Source: an uncultured Bacteroides sp. (GTDB taxonomy: Bacteria; Bacteroidota; Bacteroidia; Bacteroidales; Bacteroidaceae). Taken from it: a DNA stretch of 64,000 nt. This document shows positions 17,804 to 27,074 of this stretch, piece by piece. The DNA is taken from contig CAMQVH010000001.1 of the NCBI GenBank assembly GCA_947038155.1, positions 124,001 through 188,000 on the forward strand, read 5' to 3'. A program made the position numbers and the translations under genes. Positions within the stretch are counted from its first letter, which is position 1, and each line of letters opens with the position of its first letter. Under the pieces are notes generated by a model. It was given only the letters and a program-made list of their open reading frames with translations. It was not told the DNA's origin and did not search any database.

Positions 17804-18565
17804 CTATTTTAGTATTTCCTGTGCCACAGTCGGCTCGTTGGTCGTAATGAAATCCACCTTTTGGTCTATCAGCCACTTCATGTCCTCTGCTTTATCTACA
17901 GTCCATACATTGACTTTCAGTCCAAGATCATGGGCTTCTTTGATCCATTCGGGATGTTTCTTGATTACTCCCATGTGATAGTCGAGTCCGGCTGCACCGA
18001 GGTCTTTCAGTTCTTTGGGAGATAGCTCGCCGTTGAGATAGAATACCGGAGTTCCGGCAGGTGCCAGGCGGATAAACTCTTTCATGGCGTGCAGTGAGAA
18101 AGTGATATATTCCATACGGTTTTCCAGTCCCATCTTTGTTACCAGGGCAAGAATTTCCTGTACGGCTTTCGTTTCACGCTTTTTGCTGTTAAGTGCTTTT
18201 AGTTCCAATATAAGTTTGGTATTGCATTTTTTACCAGCTTCCAGATACTGTTCCAGGCTGGGCAGGTTCTCTCCGTTCGACAGTTTCAGTCCTGTAAGAG
18301 CGTCACCTTTGGAATACTCCATGTATTTCATTTTATAGACAGGGTCATGATTGATAACCAGTTTATTGTCTTTGGTAAGCCATACATCAAATTCGGAGCC
18401 ATAGCAATGGATAGAATCGGCTTTTTGAAGTGCTGTGATACTATTTTGCGCAGAACCTGCTGTTTTCCAATAGCCACGATGAGCGATAACTTGTGACTTT
18501 TGCGCCTGGACACTAGCTACTGAAATGATAAGGGCAACCATTAGAATAATTCTTTTTATCTTCAT
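17804..18565 (-). CDS. Glycerophosphodiester phosphodiesterase
   Basis: 253 residues with an N-terminal signal peptide (KRIILMVALIISVASVQAQ), so periplasmic. The GDPD catalytic pattern is present: VIAHRGYWKTAGSAQNS (first His and Arg), GSEFDVWLTKDNKLVINHDP (Glu, Asp and second His), then LILELKAL and LKVNVWTVDKAEDMKWLI near the end of the TIM barrel. It cleaves glycerophosphodiesters to glycerol-3-phosphate and an alcohol. It is transcribed from its own -7 box and follows asnB on the same strand by about 200 bp; no functional link to asnB is evident. Confidence 0.9.
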   Translation of the reverse strand: MKIKRIILMVALIISVASVQAQKSQVIAHRGYWKTAGSAQNSITALQKADSIHCYGSEFDVWLTKDNKLVINHDPVYKMKYMEYSKGDALTGLKLSNGENLPSLEQYLEAGKKCNTKLILELKALNSKKRETKAVQEILALVTKMGLENRMEYITFSLHAMKEFIRLAPAGTPVFYLNGELSPKELKDLGAAGLDYHMGVIKKHPEWIKEAHDLGLKVNVWTVDKAEDMKWLIDQKVDFITTNEPTVAQEILK

Positions 18566-18594
18566 TGATAGTACATTTAAAAAGTTTATGAGTC

Positions 18595-18602
18595 CAAAAT
18601 TA
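18595..18602 (-). promoter_or_regulatory. Bacteroides -7 box for the glycerophosphodiesterase
   Basis: TAATTTTG on the minus strand matches TAnnTTTG exactly, 30 bp before the start codon. Confidence 0.5.
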
Positions 18603-18767
18603 TAAAAAATAAAACACAGATCAGCCTGTTATTATGCTAATCTGCGTTAATTGACAGCTTTTTATGCATAGAAGTCTATACTTTTTATTCCTGACTTTAC
18701 AAACTGATGAATATATATATTCAAAGATATGAGTTTATTTCAGATATCTAAAATTTTTTCAACAAAT

Positions 18768-20447
18768 TTATTTTACCTCTTCGGCATAGGCTTCTTCATG
18801 TACTCCTCTCACTGCTCTGCCGCTTGGTTCATTCAGGTTACGGAAAGCTGCATCCCATGCCAGCGCTTCTGCTGTAGAGCAGGCCACACTTGGTACACTT
18901 GGTACGCTGCGAGCTGCGCTTTCACTTGGAAAATGCTCTTCAAAGATACTCCGGTAGTAATATTCTTCCTTATTTTGCGGAGTGTTAATCGGGAAACGTT
19001 CGGCAGCGTGTTCCATCTGTTCATCACTGACGGTAGCCGCTGTAATCTCTTTTAAGGTGTCAATCCACGAATATCCTACACCATCACTGAACTGCTCTTT
19101 TTGTCTCCATGCCACGCTTTCCGGTAACATATCGGCAAAAGCTTCACGTACAATTCGTTTTTCAATCTCCTTTCCGGGGCACATTTTAGCTTTTGGATTC
19201 AACGCCATCGCTACATCCAGAAATTCTTTGTCCAGGAATGGGACACGTCCCTCTACACCCCAGGCTGATAAACTCTTATTGGCACGAAGGCAATCGTACA
19301 TATGCAGCTTTGATAACTTGCGTACTGTTTCTTCATGGAAATCCTTCGGAGTAGGAGCTTTGTGAAAGTAAAGGTAACCGCCGAAAACTTCATCGGCACC
19401 TTCCCCGCTCAATACCATTTTGATTCCCATGGATTTGATCACACGTGCCAGTAAATACATGGGAGTGGAGGCGCGTACCGTAGTCACATCATAGGTCTCG
19501 ATAAAATAGATAACATCCCGGATAGCATCCAGCCCTTCCTGAACCGTATAATTGATTTCATGATGAACCGTACCGATATATTCTGCCACTTCACGTGCCT
19601 TTATCAAATCGGGCGCCCCCTTCAGGCCGATGGCAAAAGAATGAAGTTGAGGCCACCAGGCGTCACTTGCTCCATCTGTTTCAATACGTTTTGCTGCATA
19701 TTTTTTGGCGATAGCTGAAATCACGGAACTGTCCAGACCACCTGAAAGAAGTACTCCATAGGGAACGTCACTCATCAGCTGGCGATGAACGGCATCTTCC
19801 AATGCTTCTTTTACATCACTGACTCTGGCATCATTGTCTTTTACAGTCTCATAGTCTGTCCATTCGCGTGTATACCACCGCTTCATTTTGCCTTCTTTAC
19901 TGTAAAAGTAATGTCCCGGAAGAAATGGTTCGTACTCATCACAGAATCCTTCGAGTGCTTTCAGTTCACTGCCGAAGTAGATTTTGCCATCCTTGTCTTT
20001 TCCTATATATAAAGGTATGACTCCGATAGGATCACGGGCAATGAGGAACTCGTCTTTTTCTTCATCATAAAGTACAAAGGCGAAAATTCCGCTGATCTCT
20101 TCCAGAAAGTGGATACCTTTATCTTTGTAAAGGGCAAGGATCACTTCACAGTCGCTTCCGGTCTGAAAATCATATTGTCCGGCATAGCGGGCGCGGATAT
20201 CCCGATGGTTGTAGATTTCACCGTTCACGGCGAGCACTTGTTTCCGGTCGGGGGAGTATAAGGGCTGTCCTCCGCTTTGCGGGTCAACTATCGAGAGGCG
20301 TTCGTGTGCCAGAATGGCGCTTCCTCCTACGTAGATACCGCTCCAGTCCGGTCCGCGATGACGGATTTTCTGTGCCATTTTCAGTGCTTTGTCTCTTAGC
20401 TCTTTGGTTTGAGTTTTTATGTTGAGTATACCTGCTATTCCACACAT
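18768..20447 (-). CDS. asnB: Asparagine synthase B (glutamine-hydrolysing)
   Basis: 559 residues. The class II glutaminase domain starts with the catalytic Cys2 (MCGIAGILN) and contains RHRGPDWSG and LAVNGEIYNHRDI. The synthetase domain has the PP-loop SGGLDSSVISA near residue 235 and VLSGEGADEVFGGY. It makes asparagine from aspartate, ATP and glutamine. The C-terminal tail (about 510-559) is rich in A, S, P and V and contains a SVPSVPSVA stretch encoded by short direct repeats (ACTTGGTAC twice), which looks like a locally expanded segment. It follows gltD by 206 bp on the same strand, the gap being filled by a 22-bp repeat array. Confidence 0.95.
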   Translation of the reverse strand: MCGIAGILNIKTQTKELRDKALKMAQKIRHRGPDWSGIYVGGSAILAHERLSIVDPQSGGQPLYSPDRKQVLAVNGEIYNHRDIRARYAGQYDFQTGSDCEVILALYKDKGIHFLEEISGIFAFVLYDEEKDEFLIARDPIGVIPLYIGKDKDGKIYFGSELKALEGFCDEYEPFLPGHYFYSKEGKMKRWYTREWTDYETVKDNDARVSDVKEALEDAVHRQLMSDVPYGVLLSGGLDSSVISAIAKKYAAKRIETDGASDAWWPQLHSFAIGLKGAPDLIKAREVAEYIGTVHHEINYTVQEGLDAIRDVIYFIETYDVTTVRASTPMYLLARVIKSMGIKMVLSGEGADEVFGGYLYFHKAPTPKDFHEETVRKLSKLHMYDCLRANKSLSAWGVEGRVPFLDKEFLDVAMALNPKAKMCPGKEIEKRIVREAFADMLPESVAWRQKEQFSDGVGYSWIDTLKEITAATVSDEQMEHAAERFPINTPQNKEEYYYRSIFEEHFPSESAARSVPSVPSVACSTAEALAWDAAFRNLNEPSGRAVRGVHEEAYAEEVK

Positions 20448-20510
20448 AACTTTGAGTATTTGGGAGTTAATATAATTTGTTGATTCTCTGTTATTAAAAA
20501 GTCGGTTCGT

Positions 20511-20620
20511 TACTATTTATTCGTTTTCCCTGGCTTTTCCTTTCGTTTGACCTGGGTCATCTTTTAGTTCAACCTAGGTTGTTATTTCGTTCAACCTAGG
20601 TCAAACGAATAAATAATAGT
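20511..20620. repeat. 22-bp tandem array (4 units) flanked by an inverted repeat
   Basis: Four units of exactly 22 bp at 20520-20541, 20542-20563, 20564-20585 and 20586-20607, all beginning TT(C/A)GTT and centred on (A/C)CCT(A/G)GG. Units 3 and 4 share GTTCAACCTAGGT. The array is bracketed by ACTATTTATTCGTTT (20512-20526) and its near reverse complement at 20603-20620. It lies between gltD and asnB. Confidence 0.75.
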
Positions 20621-20653
20621 CTATAAACTTCATGGCGTTCCTTGCTGTAAGGG

Positions 20654-21994
20654 TTACTTCACCAAATAATGATCTATGTCCGCAGCAGCCTTTCGTCCTC
20701 CTGCCATCGCCCGTACTACGAGGCTTGCTCCGGTAGCTGCATCTCCGGCAAGGAATACGTTTTCTGCAAACTTCGGTTGTTCCGGTTTCAGGAAACCCAT
20801 GGCCAGCAGCACTATATCTGCTTCGATTACTTCTTTCTTCCCTGTGAGGTTCATGGTCGGACGTCCGCTATCTGTTGCCGGTATCCATTCTACTTCTTCC
20901 ACCTCGACGCCGGTTACTTTACCGTTCTTACCCAAAAACTGATTGGAAGTCAGGCACCAGCGACGTGTACAACCTTCTTCATGGCTGGAGGTTGTTTTGA
21001 AAACTACCGGCCATTGCGGCCAGGGCGTAGAGGGATTGTGCCCAACGGGAGGTTTGGGCATAATTTCAATTTGCGTGACGCTGGTTGCTCCCTGTCGTAC
21101 ACTGGTTCCGATACAGTCCGAACCGGTGTCTCCGCCGCCGATCACAAGCACTTTTTTGCCTTTGGCATTCACCAGTTTGTCTTTGGGGAAAGTTTGTCCT
21201 TCCAGAATCCTGTTCTGTTGCGCCAGCATTTCCAGTGCGAAATGGATTCCTTTCAACTCCCGTCCCGGAATACTTAAATCACGGGCAGTCGGTGTACCCG
21301 TGCAAATGCAATATGCATCGAATCCTTCCGGCAAATGGTTAACGTCTATTTCTACTCCCATTTCAAACTGAATACCTTCTGCAGCAAGTATTTTCATGCG
21401 GCGGTCGATTACGTTTTTATCCAGTTTGAAGTTTGGGATACCGAAGCGTAATAAGCCTCCGGCAGCTTCATCTTTATCGAATAACGTTACGGTGTATCCT
21501 TTTAGATTCAGTTGGTTGGCAACTACCAATCCGGCCGGACCGGCACCGACAACTGCTACTTTTTTGCCGTTCCTTTGGGGATGCTGCACCTGTATATATC
21601 CTTCGCGGAAGGCAGCTTCTACAATGGCAGCTTCATTTTCACGGATAGTCACCGGCTGGTCACAGGATAGCTTCAGTACACAGGACTTCTCACAGAGGGC
21701 AGGGCAGATACGTCCTGTAAATTCCGGAAAGTCGCAAGTGGATGACAGCACTTCATACGCTTCTTTCCATTTTCCTTTGAATAAAGCGTCCTGCCATTCC
21801 GGCTGTTTATTGCCTATCGGACAGGCCCAGTGGCAAAAAGGTACTCCGCAATCCATACACCGTGATGCCTGTAATTTGCGGCTGTTTGTATTCAATGTCT
21901 GTTCTACCTGACTATAGTCAGTGATGCGCTCGCTAACGGGGCGGTATCCCGCCTCTTGCCGAGGTATATTTAAAAAAGCTTTAGGATCTCCCAT
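20654..21994 (-). CDS. gltD: Glutamate synthase small subunit
   Basis: 446 residues, typical GltD. N-terminal Fe-S region CMDCGVPFCHWACPIGN and FTGRICPALCEKSC, then the FAD-binding VAVVGAGPAGLVVANQL near residue 146 and the NADPH site VLVIGGGDTGSDC near 285, closing with VFLAGDAATGASLVVRAM. It feeds electrons from NADPH to the large subunit for glutamate formation from glutamine and 2-oxoglutarate. It follows gltB by 128 bp; the gap is almost entirely a heptad-repeat array, which is odd for two subunits of one enzyme. Confidence 0.96.
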   Translation of the reverse strand: MGDPKAFLNIPRQEAGYRPVSERITDYSQVEQTLNTNSRKLQASRCMDCGVPFCHWACPIGNKQPEWQDALFKGKWKEAYEVLSSTCDFPEFTGRICPALCEKSCVLKLSCDQPVTIRENEAAIVEAAFREGYIQVQHPQRNGKKVAVVGAGPAGLVVANQLNLKGYTVTLFDKDEAAGGLLRFGIPNFKLDKNVIDRRMKILAAEGIQFEMGVEIDVNHLPEGFDAYCICTGTPTARDLSIPGRELKGIHFALEMLAQQNRILEGQTFPKDKLVNAKGKKVLVIGGGDTGSDCIGTSVRQGATSVTQIEIMPKPPVGHNPSTPWPQWPVVFKTTSSHEEGCTRRWCLTSNQFLGKNGKVTGVEVEEVEWIPATDSGRPTMNLTGKKEVIEADIVLLAMGFLKPEQPKFAENVFLAGDAATGASLVVRAMAGGRKAAADIDHYLVK

Positions 21995-21997
21995 CTT

Positions 21998-22122
21998 GTT
22001 AAGTAATAAGTGGTAAGTATTAGGTAATAGGTATTAAGTATTAAGCAATAAATATTAACTATATGGATTAAGGATGTTTGAAGCTACAGTTAATACCTAA
22101 TACTTAATACCTAATACTTGAA
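21998..22122. repeat. Inverted heptad arrays filling the gltB-gltD gap
   Basis: Nine 7-mers in phase at 21998-22060 (variants of ATTAGGT, ATTAAGT, AATAGGT), a 27-bp spacer, then five 7-mers on the other strand at 22088-22122 (ACCTAAT, ACTTAAT). The first array begins 3 bp from the gltD start and the second ends on the base before the gltB stop codon. In RNA the arms can pair. Confidence 0.85.
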
Positions 22123-25100
22123 TTAATAATCTCTTTGCATATCTGCTATTTTTTGCTGTAACTTTCTCATCTGCTCTTCCTGTAGTACTTTTTTGTATTC
22201 GATAGGTACTATCTGGATAAACTGATCTACGTAATGGTTCCAGTCATCGAGCATGGTACGTGCCAGTTTCGAACCGGTGTACAGGTAGTGCTGACGAATC
22301 AGTTCGTGCAGTTCTTTGCGGTAACCGGCTTCTTCGATCAGTGACAGTTCAACCATTTCCATGTTGCAGAAGTAGTCAAAATTGCCGTCTTTGTTCCATA
22401 CGTAAGCCACACCGCCACTCATACCGGCGGCAAAATTTCGTCCGGTTTGCCCCAGAACCACTACACGGCCTCCGGTCATATATTCGCAACAGTGGTCGCC
22501 TACACCTTCCACTACGGCAACAGCTCCTGAGTTGCGCACGGCAAAACGTTCGCCTACGCGGCCATTGATATAAACTTCACCGCTGGTTGCACCATAGAGC
22601 AGGGTGTTGCCTGCAATCGTGTTCTTTTCGGCTTCGAAGTTGCTGCGGATAGGCGGTAATACGGCAATGCGTCCGCCGCTCAATCCTTTACCCAGATAAT
22701 CATTCGCTTCACCTTCCAATTTGAAATTGACTCCCGGTACGAGGAAGGCACCGAATGACTGTCCCGCAGAACCTTTGAATTTCACATTCAAGGTATGTTC
22801 CGGCAATCCCTTTTCTCCGTATTTTTTGGCAATGACACCGGAGAGCATGGCACCTGTCGCACGGTCCGTATTGGCAATTGTGTATTCCAATGAAACTTCT
22901 TTTTCGTGTTCTATCGCTTCTTGGGCAGCATCAATGATTGCCACATCCTTCACTGTAGAAATACCATGATCCTGATCGATGACGTGACGGATGGCTGCAC
23001 TGTTATCCACTCGTGCCAGTAGCTTGGTGAAGTCAATCAGAGCGTGCTTCGGATTCGGGTCGTTTTCGTCGGATTTGCGTTCAATCAAGTCCGTGCGCCC
23101 GATAATATCATCCATTTTGGTGAATCCCATTTCCGCCAGATATTCACGGACTTCCTGTGCCAGGAAGGTGAAAAAGTTGATAAGATATTCGCTGCGCCCG
23201 TGAAAGCGTTTGCGTAATTCCTCATTCTGCGTGGCTACTCCTACCGGACAAGTATTCTGATGACATTTGCGCATCATCACACATCCCAGCACGATCAGGG
23301 CGGAAGTGGCGAAACCATATTCTTCGGCGCCCATTAATGCCATTAAGATAATGTCGCGTCCGGTTTTCAGTTGGCCGTCGGCTTGCAGGACGACTTGTCC
23401 CCGCAGACCGTTCAGAACCAAGGTCTGCTGTGTCTCGCTCAGTCCCAGTTCAGGAGAAATACCGGCGTAACGGATGGATGAAGCGGGAGAGGCTCCCGTA
23501 CCTCCCTCGGCACCGGAGATAACAATCAAATCCGCTTTTGCCTTTGCCACGCCTGCGGCAATGGTACCTACGCCACTTTCTGCTACCAGTTTGACACTGA
23601 TTTTGGCTTGTGGATTAACGTTTTTCAAGTCAAATATCAATTGCGCCAAATCCTCAATCGAATAAATATCATGATGGGGAGGAGGAGAGATCAGCGAGAT
23701 TCCCGGAATGGAATGGCGTGTTTTGGCTATGACGTCGTTCACTTTGAATCCCGGAAGCTGTCCGCCTTCCCCTGGTTTAGCTCCCTGCGCTATTTTTATT
23801 TGTATCTCATCGGCATTCACCAGATATTCGGCGGTGACCCCGAAGCGTCCGGAAGCTACCTGTTTGATGGCACTTCGCATGGAAGTTCCGTCCGGCAGCG
23901 GGTGGAAACGGGAAGCATCTTCGCCACCTTCACCCGTGTTGCTGCGTCCGTGAATGGTATTCATGGCAATCGCCATTGCTTCATGAGCTTCCTTGCTGAT
24001 AGATCCGAAAGACATGGCACCCGTCACAAAACGACGGAGAATATTCTCTATCGGTTCTACCTGATCGATGGATATAGGATTGCGACGGAATTCTAAGAAG
24101 TCACGCAGGAAAATAGGTTTCTCCTTATCGTCTACCAGATGAGTGAACTCTTTGAATTTCTTGTAGCTGCCCAAGCGAGTGGCAAGTTGCAATGTGCTGA
24201 TGGTTTCCGGGTTCCACGCGTGTTTTTCTCCGTCCTTTCGGAAGGCATACAGTCCGTTGTTCTTTAATAATGGAAAATTGAAAGTTGAAAATTGAGAGTT
24301 GCCGTGCGGTGCTTCATTTTCCATTCCTTCAACTCCTTCATCGTGGAAAGCGATTGCGTCTCTTGCCACTTCCTCCAGGCGGATACCTCCGATGGGTGAA
24401 CCGAGTCCGCCGAAATAAGCCTTGCTCAACTCTTCGCTGAGCCCGACAGCTTCGAAAATCTTTGCACCGCGATAAGAGCGGATAGTGGAAATACCCATCT
24501 TACTCATAATCTTGAACAGACCTTTGCAGATAGATTTGATATAGTTTTTCTCAGCGGTAGCATAGTCCAGTTGAATATCTTTCTCTTTTACCAGCTTGTC
24601 GAGGATGGCAAATGCCATATACGGATTCAGTGCACTGGCTCCAAAACCGAGTAGTAAAGCGGCGTGCATTACTTCGCGCATTTCTCCGCTCTCTACAATC
24701 AATGCCGTCTGCACACGTTTGCCGACAGATATCAGATGGTGATGCACGGCACTTACTGCCAGTAATGAAGGGATAACGGCATGAGTTGCATCCACGTCAC
24801 GGTCGGTCAGTACAATGTAGTTTGCTCCGTCCGTAACTGATTCCTCCGCCATTTTGCAAAGGTTGTTCAGTGATTCCTGTAATCCGGCTTTCCCTTTGGA
24901 TACTTCAAACAGCATCGGTAATTTTACAGTCTTAAAGCCCTTGTAGCGGATATTGCAAAGAATATCCAGCTGTGTATTGCTTAAAATCGGATGGTTCAGA
25001 CGCACCATTTTACAATGACTCTCGCTGGGAGTCAGGATATTCATGCCTACCGCTCCGATATATTCCGTCAAAGACATTACCAGTTCTTCGCGTAGCGGGT

Positions 25101-26712
25101 CGATCGGCGGATTCGTAACCTGTGCGAATTGCTGGCGGAAATAGTTGTAGAGTAGCTGTGGCTTATCGGAAAGTACAGCCAGCGGCGTGTCATTACCCAT
25201 AGAGTGGATGGGTTCGGCACCCGCGCTCGCCATCGGCATAATCAGTCGTTCGATATCTTCTTTTGAATAGCCGAAAGTACGGAGCATCCGGTCGTAGTTT
25301 TCTACGTGATGAGGCACTTTACGACCGCTTTTCAGTTCATCTAGTTCGATACGGTTAGTCGATAGCCATGTACGGTAAGGTTTCGCTTCGGCCAGTTGTT
25401 TCTTCAATTCGCCGTCATAGTAGATTTCTCCTTTCTCTGTATCGATCAATAGAATCTTGCCCGGTTGCAGGCGGCCTTTTTCCTTGATATCTCCCGGCTC
25501 AAAGTCCATTACGCCCACTTCGGATGCCACTACCATCATATCGTTTTTAGTGATCAGGTAGCGGGCAGGGCGCAGGCCGTTGCGGTCGAGCATACCACCC
25601 GCAAAACGTCCGTCGCTGAAAAGCAAGGCTGCCGGTCCGTCCCAAGGCTCCATCAGGATAGAGTGGTATTCATAGAATGCTTTCAGGTCTTCACTGATCG
25701 GATTCTTCTCGTTGAAAGATTCCGGTACGAGCATAGCCATTGCATGAGGCAGACTTAATCCTGACATGACCAGAAACTCCAGCACATTGTCCAGAGAAGC
25801 ACTGTCGCTCATGCCCGGCTGTATGATCGGGCGTATTTCTTTGATCTCTCCCAGCATAGGAGTGGAGAGTACGCTTTCACGGGCTTCCATCCATCCGCGG
25901 TTGCCACGAATAGTATTGATTTCACCGTTGTGCGCCAGCAGGCGAAAAGGTTGTGCCAGTCCCCATGTCGGAAAAGTGTTGGTGCTGAAACGGGAGTGTA
26001 CCAGAGCTAGTCCGCTGGTGAAGTAACTATTCGTCAGATCAGGATAGTAGTTGCGTAGCTGCAATGACGAAAGCATACCTTTATATATAATACTTTTGGT
26101 CGAGAGCGAAACGACATAAAAATCGTTTCTCGTCGGAATAGCTGACAATCTGACTTTATTCTCTATCCGTTTGCGAATCAGATACAGTTTGCGGTCGGCG
26201 GTTTCCGTTTCCGTAAATCCGGTAATAAAGACCTGCTTGATATCCGGTTCGTTAGCCAGAGCCGCTTCACCCAGAATTTCCGGACAGGTGGGTACATTGC
26301 GCAGATGCATCAATGTAAGTCCCTCTTTTTCTATTTCTTCAATAATGATACTAAAAATAGCTGCCTGATCTTTCTCGTTTTTTGGCAGGAAAAGCAGACC
26401 GGTACCGTACCGTCCCTTTTCGGGTACGGGGATGCCTTGCAGTAAAATAAACTCATGCGGAATCTGTAACATAATACCTGCACCGTCACCGGTTTTGTTA
26501 TCCGCCCCCTCAGCGCCACGGTGACGCATATTCTCTAATACCTTTAAAGCCGACTCAACAATGTCATGTGACTTTTCTCCGTGAATGTTCACCAGCATAC
26601 CAACCCCGCAGGCATCGTGTTCGTATGCCGCATCATACAAGCCCATTTGTCCGGGCTGTCGTTGGTAGGGGAATTTTCCTGTTGCGTTGTTAAAAAGTTC
26701 TTGTTTCTTCAT
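22123..26712 (-). CDS. gltB: Glutamate synthase large subunit
   Basis: 1529 residues, normal GltB length. A leader of about 34 residues precedes the class II glutaminase Cys (HDACGVGMLVN), so N-terminal processing is expected. Further motifs: RHRGAEGADNKTGDGAG, ALVHSRFSTNTFPTWGLAQPFR, central-domain PSESHCKMVRL, FMN domain MSFGSISKEAHEAMAIAM and GEGGEDASRFHP, 3Fe-4S region GCVMMRKCHQNTCPVGVATQ, and the GXGXG beta-helix end. It makes two glutamates from glutamine and 2-oxoglutarate with GltD. Residues about 804-815 (NSQFSTFN region) come from a 7-bp repeat array inserted in frame just before the FMN domain. Confidence 0.96.
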   Translation of the reverse strand: MKKQELFNNATGKFPYQRQPGQMGLYDAAYEHDACGVGMLVNIHGEKSHDIVESALKVLENMRHRGAEGADNKTGDGAGIMLQIPHEFILLQGIPVPEKGRYGTGLLFLPKNEKDQAAIFSIIIEEIEKEGLTLMHLRNVPTCPEILGEAALANEPDIKQVFITGFTETETADRKLYLIRKRIENKVRLSAIPTRNDFYVVSLSTKSIIYKGMLSSLQLRNYYPDLTNSYFTSGLALVHSRFSTNTFPTWGLAQPFRLLAHNGEINTIRGNRGWMEARESVLSTPMLGEIKEIRPIIQPGMSDSASLDNVLEFLVMSGLSLPHAMAMLVPESFNEKNPISEDLKAFYEYHSILMEPWDGPAALLFSDGRFAGGMLDRNGLRPARYLITKNDMMVVASEVGVMDFEPGDIKEKGRLQPGKILLIDTEKGEIYYDGELKKQLAEAKPYRTWLSTNRIELDELKSGRKVPHHVENYDRMLRTFGYSKEDIERLIMPMASAGAEPIHSMGNDTPLAVLSDKPQLLYNYFRQQFAQVTNPPIDPLREELVMSLTEYIGAVGMNILTPSESHCKMVRLNHPILSNTQLDILCNIRYKGFKTVKLPMLFEVSKGKAGLQESLNNLCKMAEESVTDGANYIVLTDRDVDATHAVIPSLLAVSAVHHHLISVGKRVQTALIVESGEMREVMHAALLLGFGASALNPYMAFAILDKLVKEKDIQLDYATAEKNYIKSICKGLFKIMSKMGISTIRSYRGAKIFEAVGLSEELSKAYFGGLGSPIGGIRLEEVARDAIAFHDEGVEGMENEAPHGNSQFSTFNFPLLKNNGLYAFRKDGEKHAWNPETISTLQLATRLGSYKKFKEFTHLVDDKEKPIFLRDFLEFRRNPISIDQVEPIENILRRFVTGAMSFGSISKEAHEAMAIAMNTIHGRSNTGEGGEDASRFHPLPDGTSMRSAIKQVASGRFGVTAEYLVNADEIQIKIAQGAKPGEGGQLPGFKVNDVIAKTRHSIPGISLISPPPHHDIYSIEDLAQLIFDLKNVNPQAKISVKLVAESGVGTIAAGVAKAKADLIVISGAEGGTGASPASSIRYAGISPELGLSETQQTLVLNGLRGQVVLQADGQLKTGRDIILMALMGAEEYGFATSALIVLGCVMMRKCHQNTCPVGVATQNEELRKRFHGRSEYLINFFTFLAQEVREYLAEMGFTKMDDIIGRTDLIERKSDENDPNPKHALIDFTKLLARVDNSAAIRHVIDQDHGISTVKDVAIIDAAQEAIEHEKEVSLEYTIANTDRATGAMLSGVIAKKYGEKGLPEHTLNVKFKGSAGQSFGAFLVPGVNFKLEGEANDYLGKGLSGGRIAVLPPIRSNFEAEKNTIAGNTLLYGATSGEVYINGRVGERFAVRNSGAVAVVEGVGDHCCEYMTGGRVVVLGQTGRNFAAGMSGGVAYVWNKDGNFDYFCNMEMVELSLIEEAGYRKELHELIRQHYLYTGSKLARTMLDDWNHYVDQFIQIVPIEYKKVLQEEQMRKLQQKIADMQRDY
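24269..24303 (-). repeat. In-frame heptad array inside gltB
   Basis: Five 7-mers in phase (on the plus strand AATTGAA, AGTTGAA, AATTGAG and close variants). On the coding strand they read TTCAACT/TTCAATT/CTCAATT, the same family as in carA, and encode the peptide GNSQFSTFNFP. Confidence 0.8.
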
Positions 26713-26765
26713 TCTTTCTAGCTTTATTGTATGATAATGCCTATTTGATGTATCAAATTGTTTGG

Positions 26766-26773
26766 CAAAATTA
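26766..26773 (-). promoter_or_regulatory. Bacteroides -7 box for gltBD-asnB
   Basis: TAATTTTG on the minus strand, perfect TAnnTTTG, 53 bp before the gltB start. Confidence 0.55.
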
Positions 26774-27042
26774 AGAATTTAATTTCATAATGATAGTATA
26801 TTGTTTGTTTTGTGTGACACAAAATAAGAACCCCTTTCTTTATTCTTTTAATTTGTAATCAAAATGCTCTGATTTGCTTATAATTTATCAGTCTGTCCGG
26901 TTTTATTTTATTCTGATTGTAATTTGTTTCTTTTTGAGCTTAAAATAATATATTATTTAACGTTTTGATGTGTTTACAACTTTTTTATGTGCTTATGTCA
27001 AATAAATATTGAAAAAGTTATCTTTGTGTCATTTGGAATGTG
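26774..27042. other. Divergent regulatory spacer between gltB and glmS
   Basis: About 270 bp of very AT-rich DNA between two divergent -7 boxes. No open frame or RNA gene is evident. It contains TTTGTGTGACACAAA at 26808-26822, a short palindrome that could be an operator (inference). Confidence 0.45.
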
Positions 27043-27050
27043 TATATTTG
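27043..27050 (+). promoter_or_regulatory. Bacteroides -7 box for the glmS operon
   Basis: TATATTTG, perfect TAnnTTTG, 24 bp before the glmS ATG, with TTTG at 27023-27026. The leader is therefore only about 20 nt, too short for a glmS ribozyme. Confidence 0.65.
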
Positions 27051-27074
27051 CACCCGAAATAAAAATATCATAAT

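Noticed and set aside
27051..27074. glmS ribozyme in front of glmS
   Set aside because: The -7 box leaves a leader of only about 20 nt, too short for the ribozyme; the upstream DNA shows none of its conserved core.
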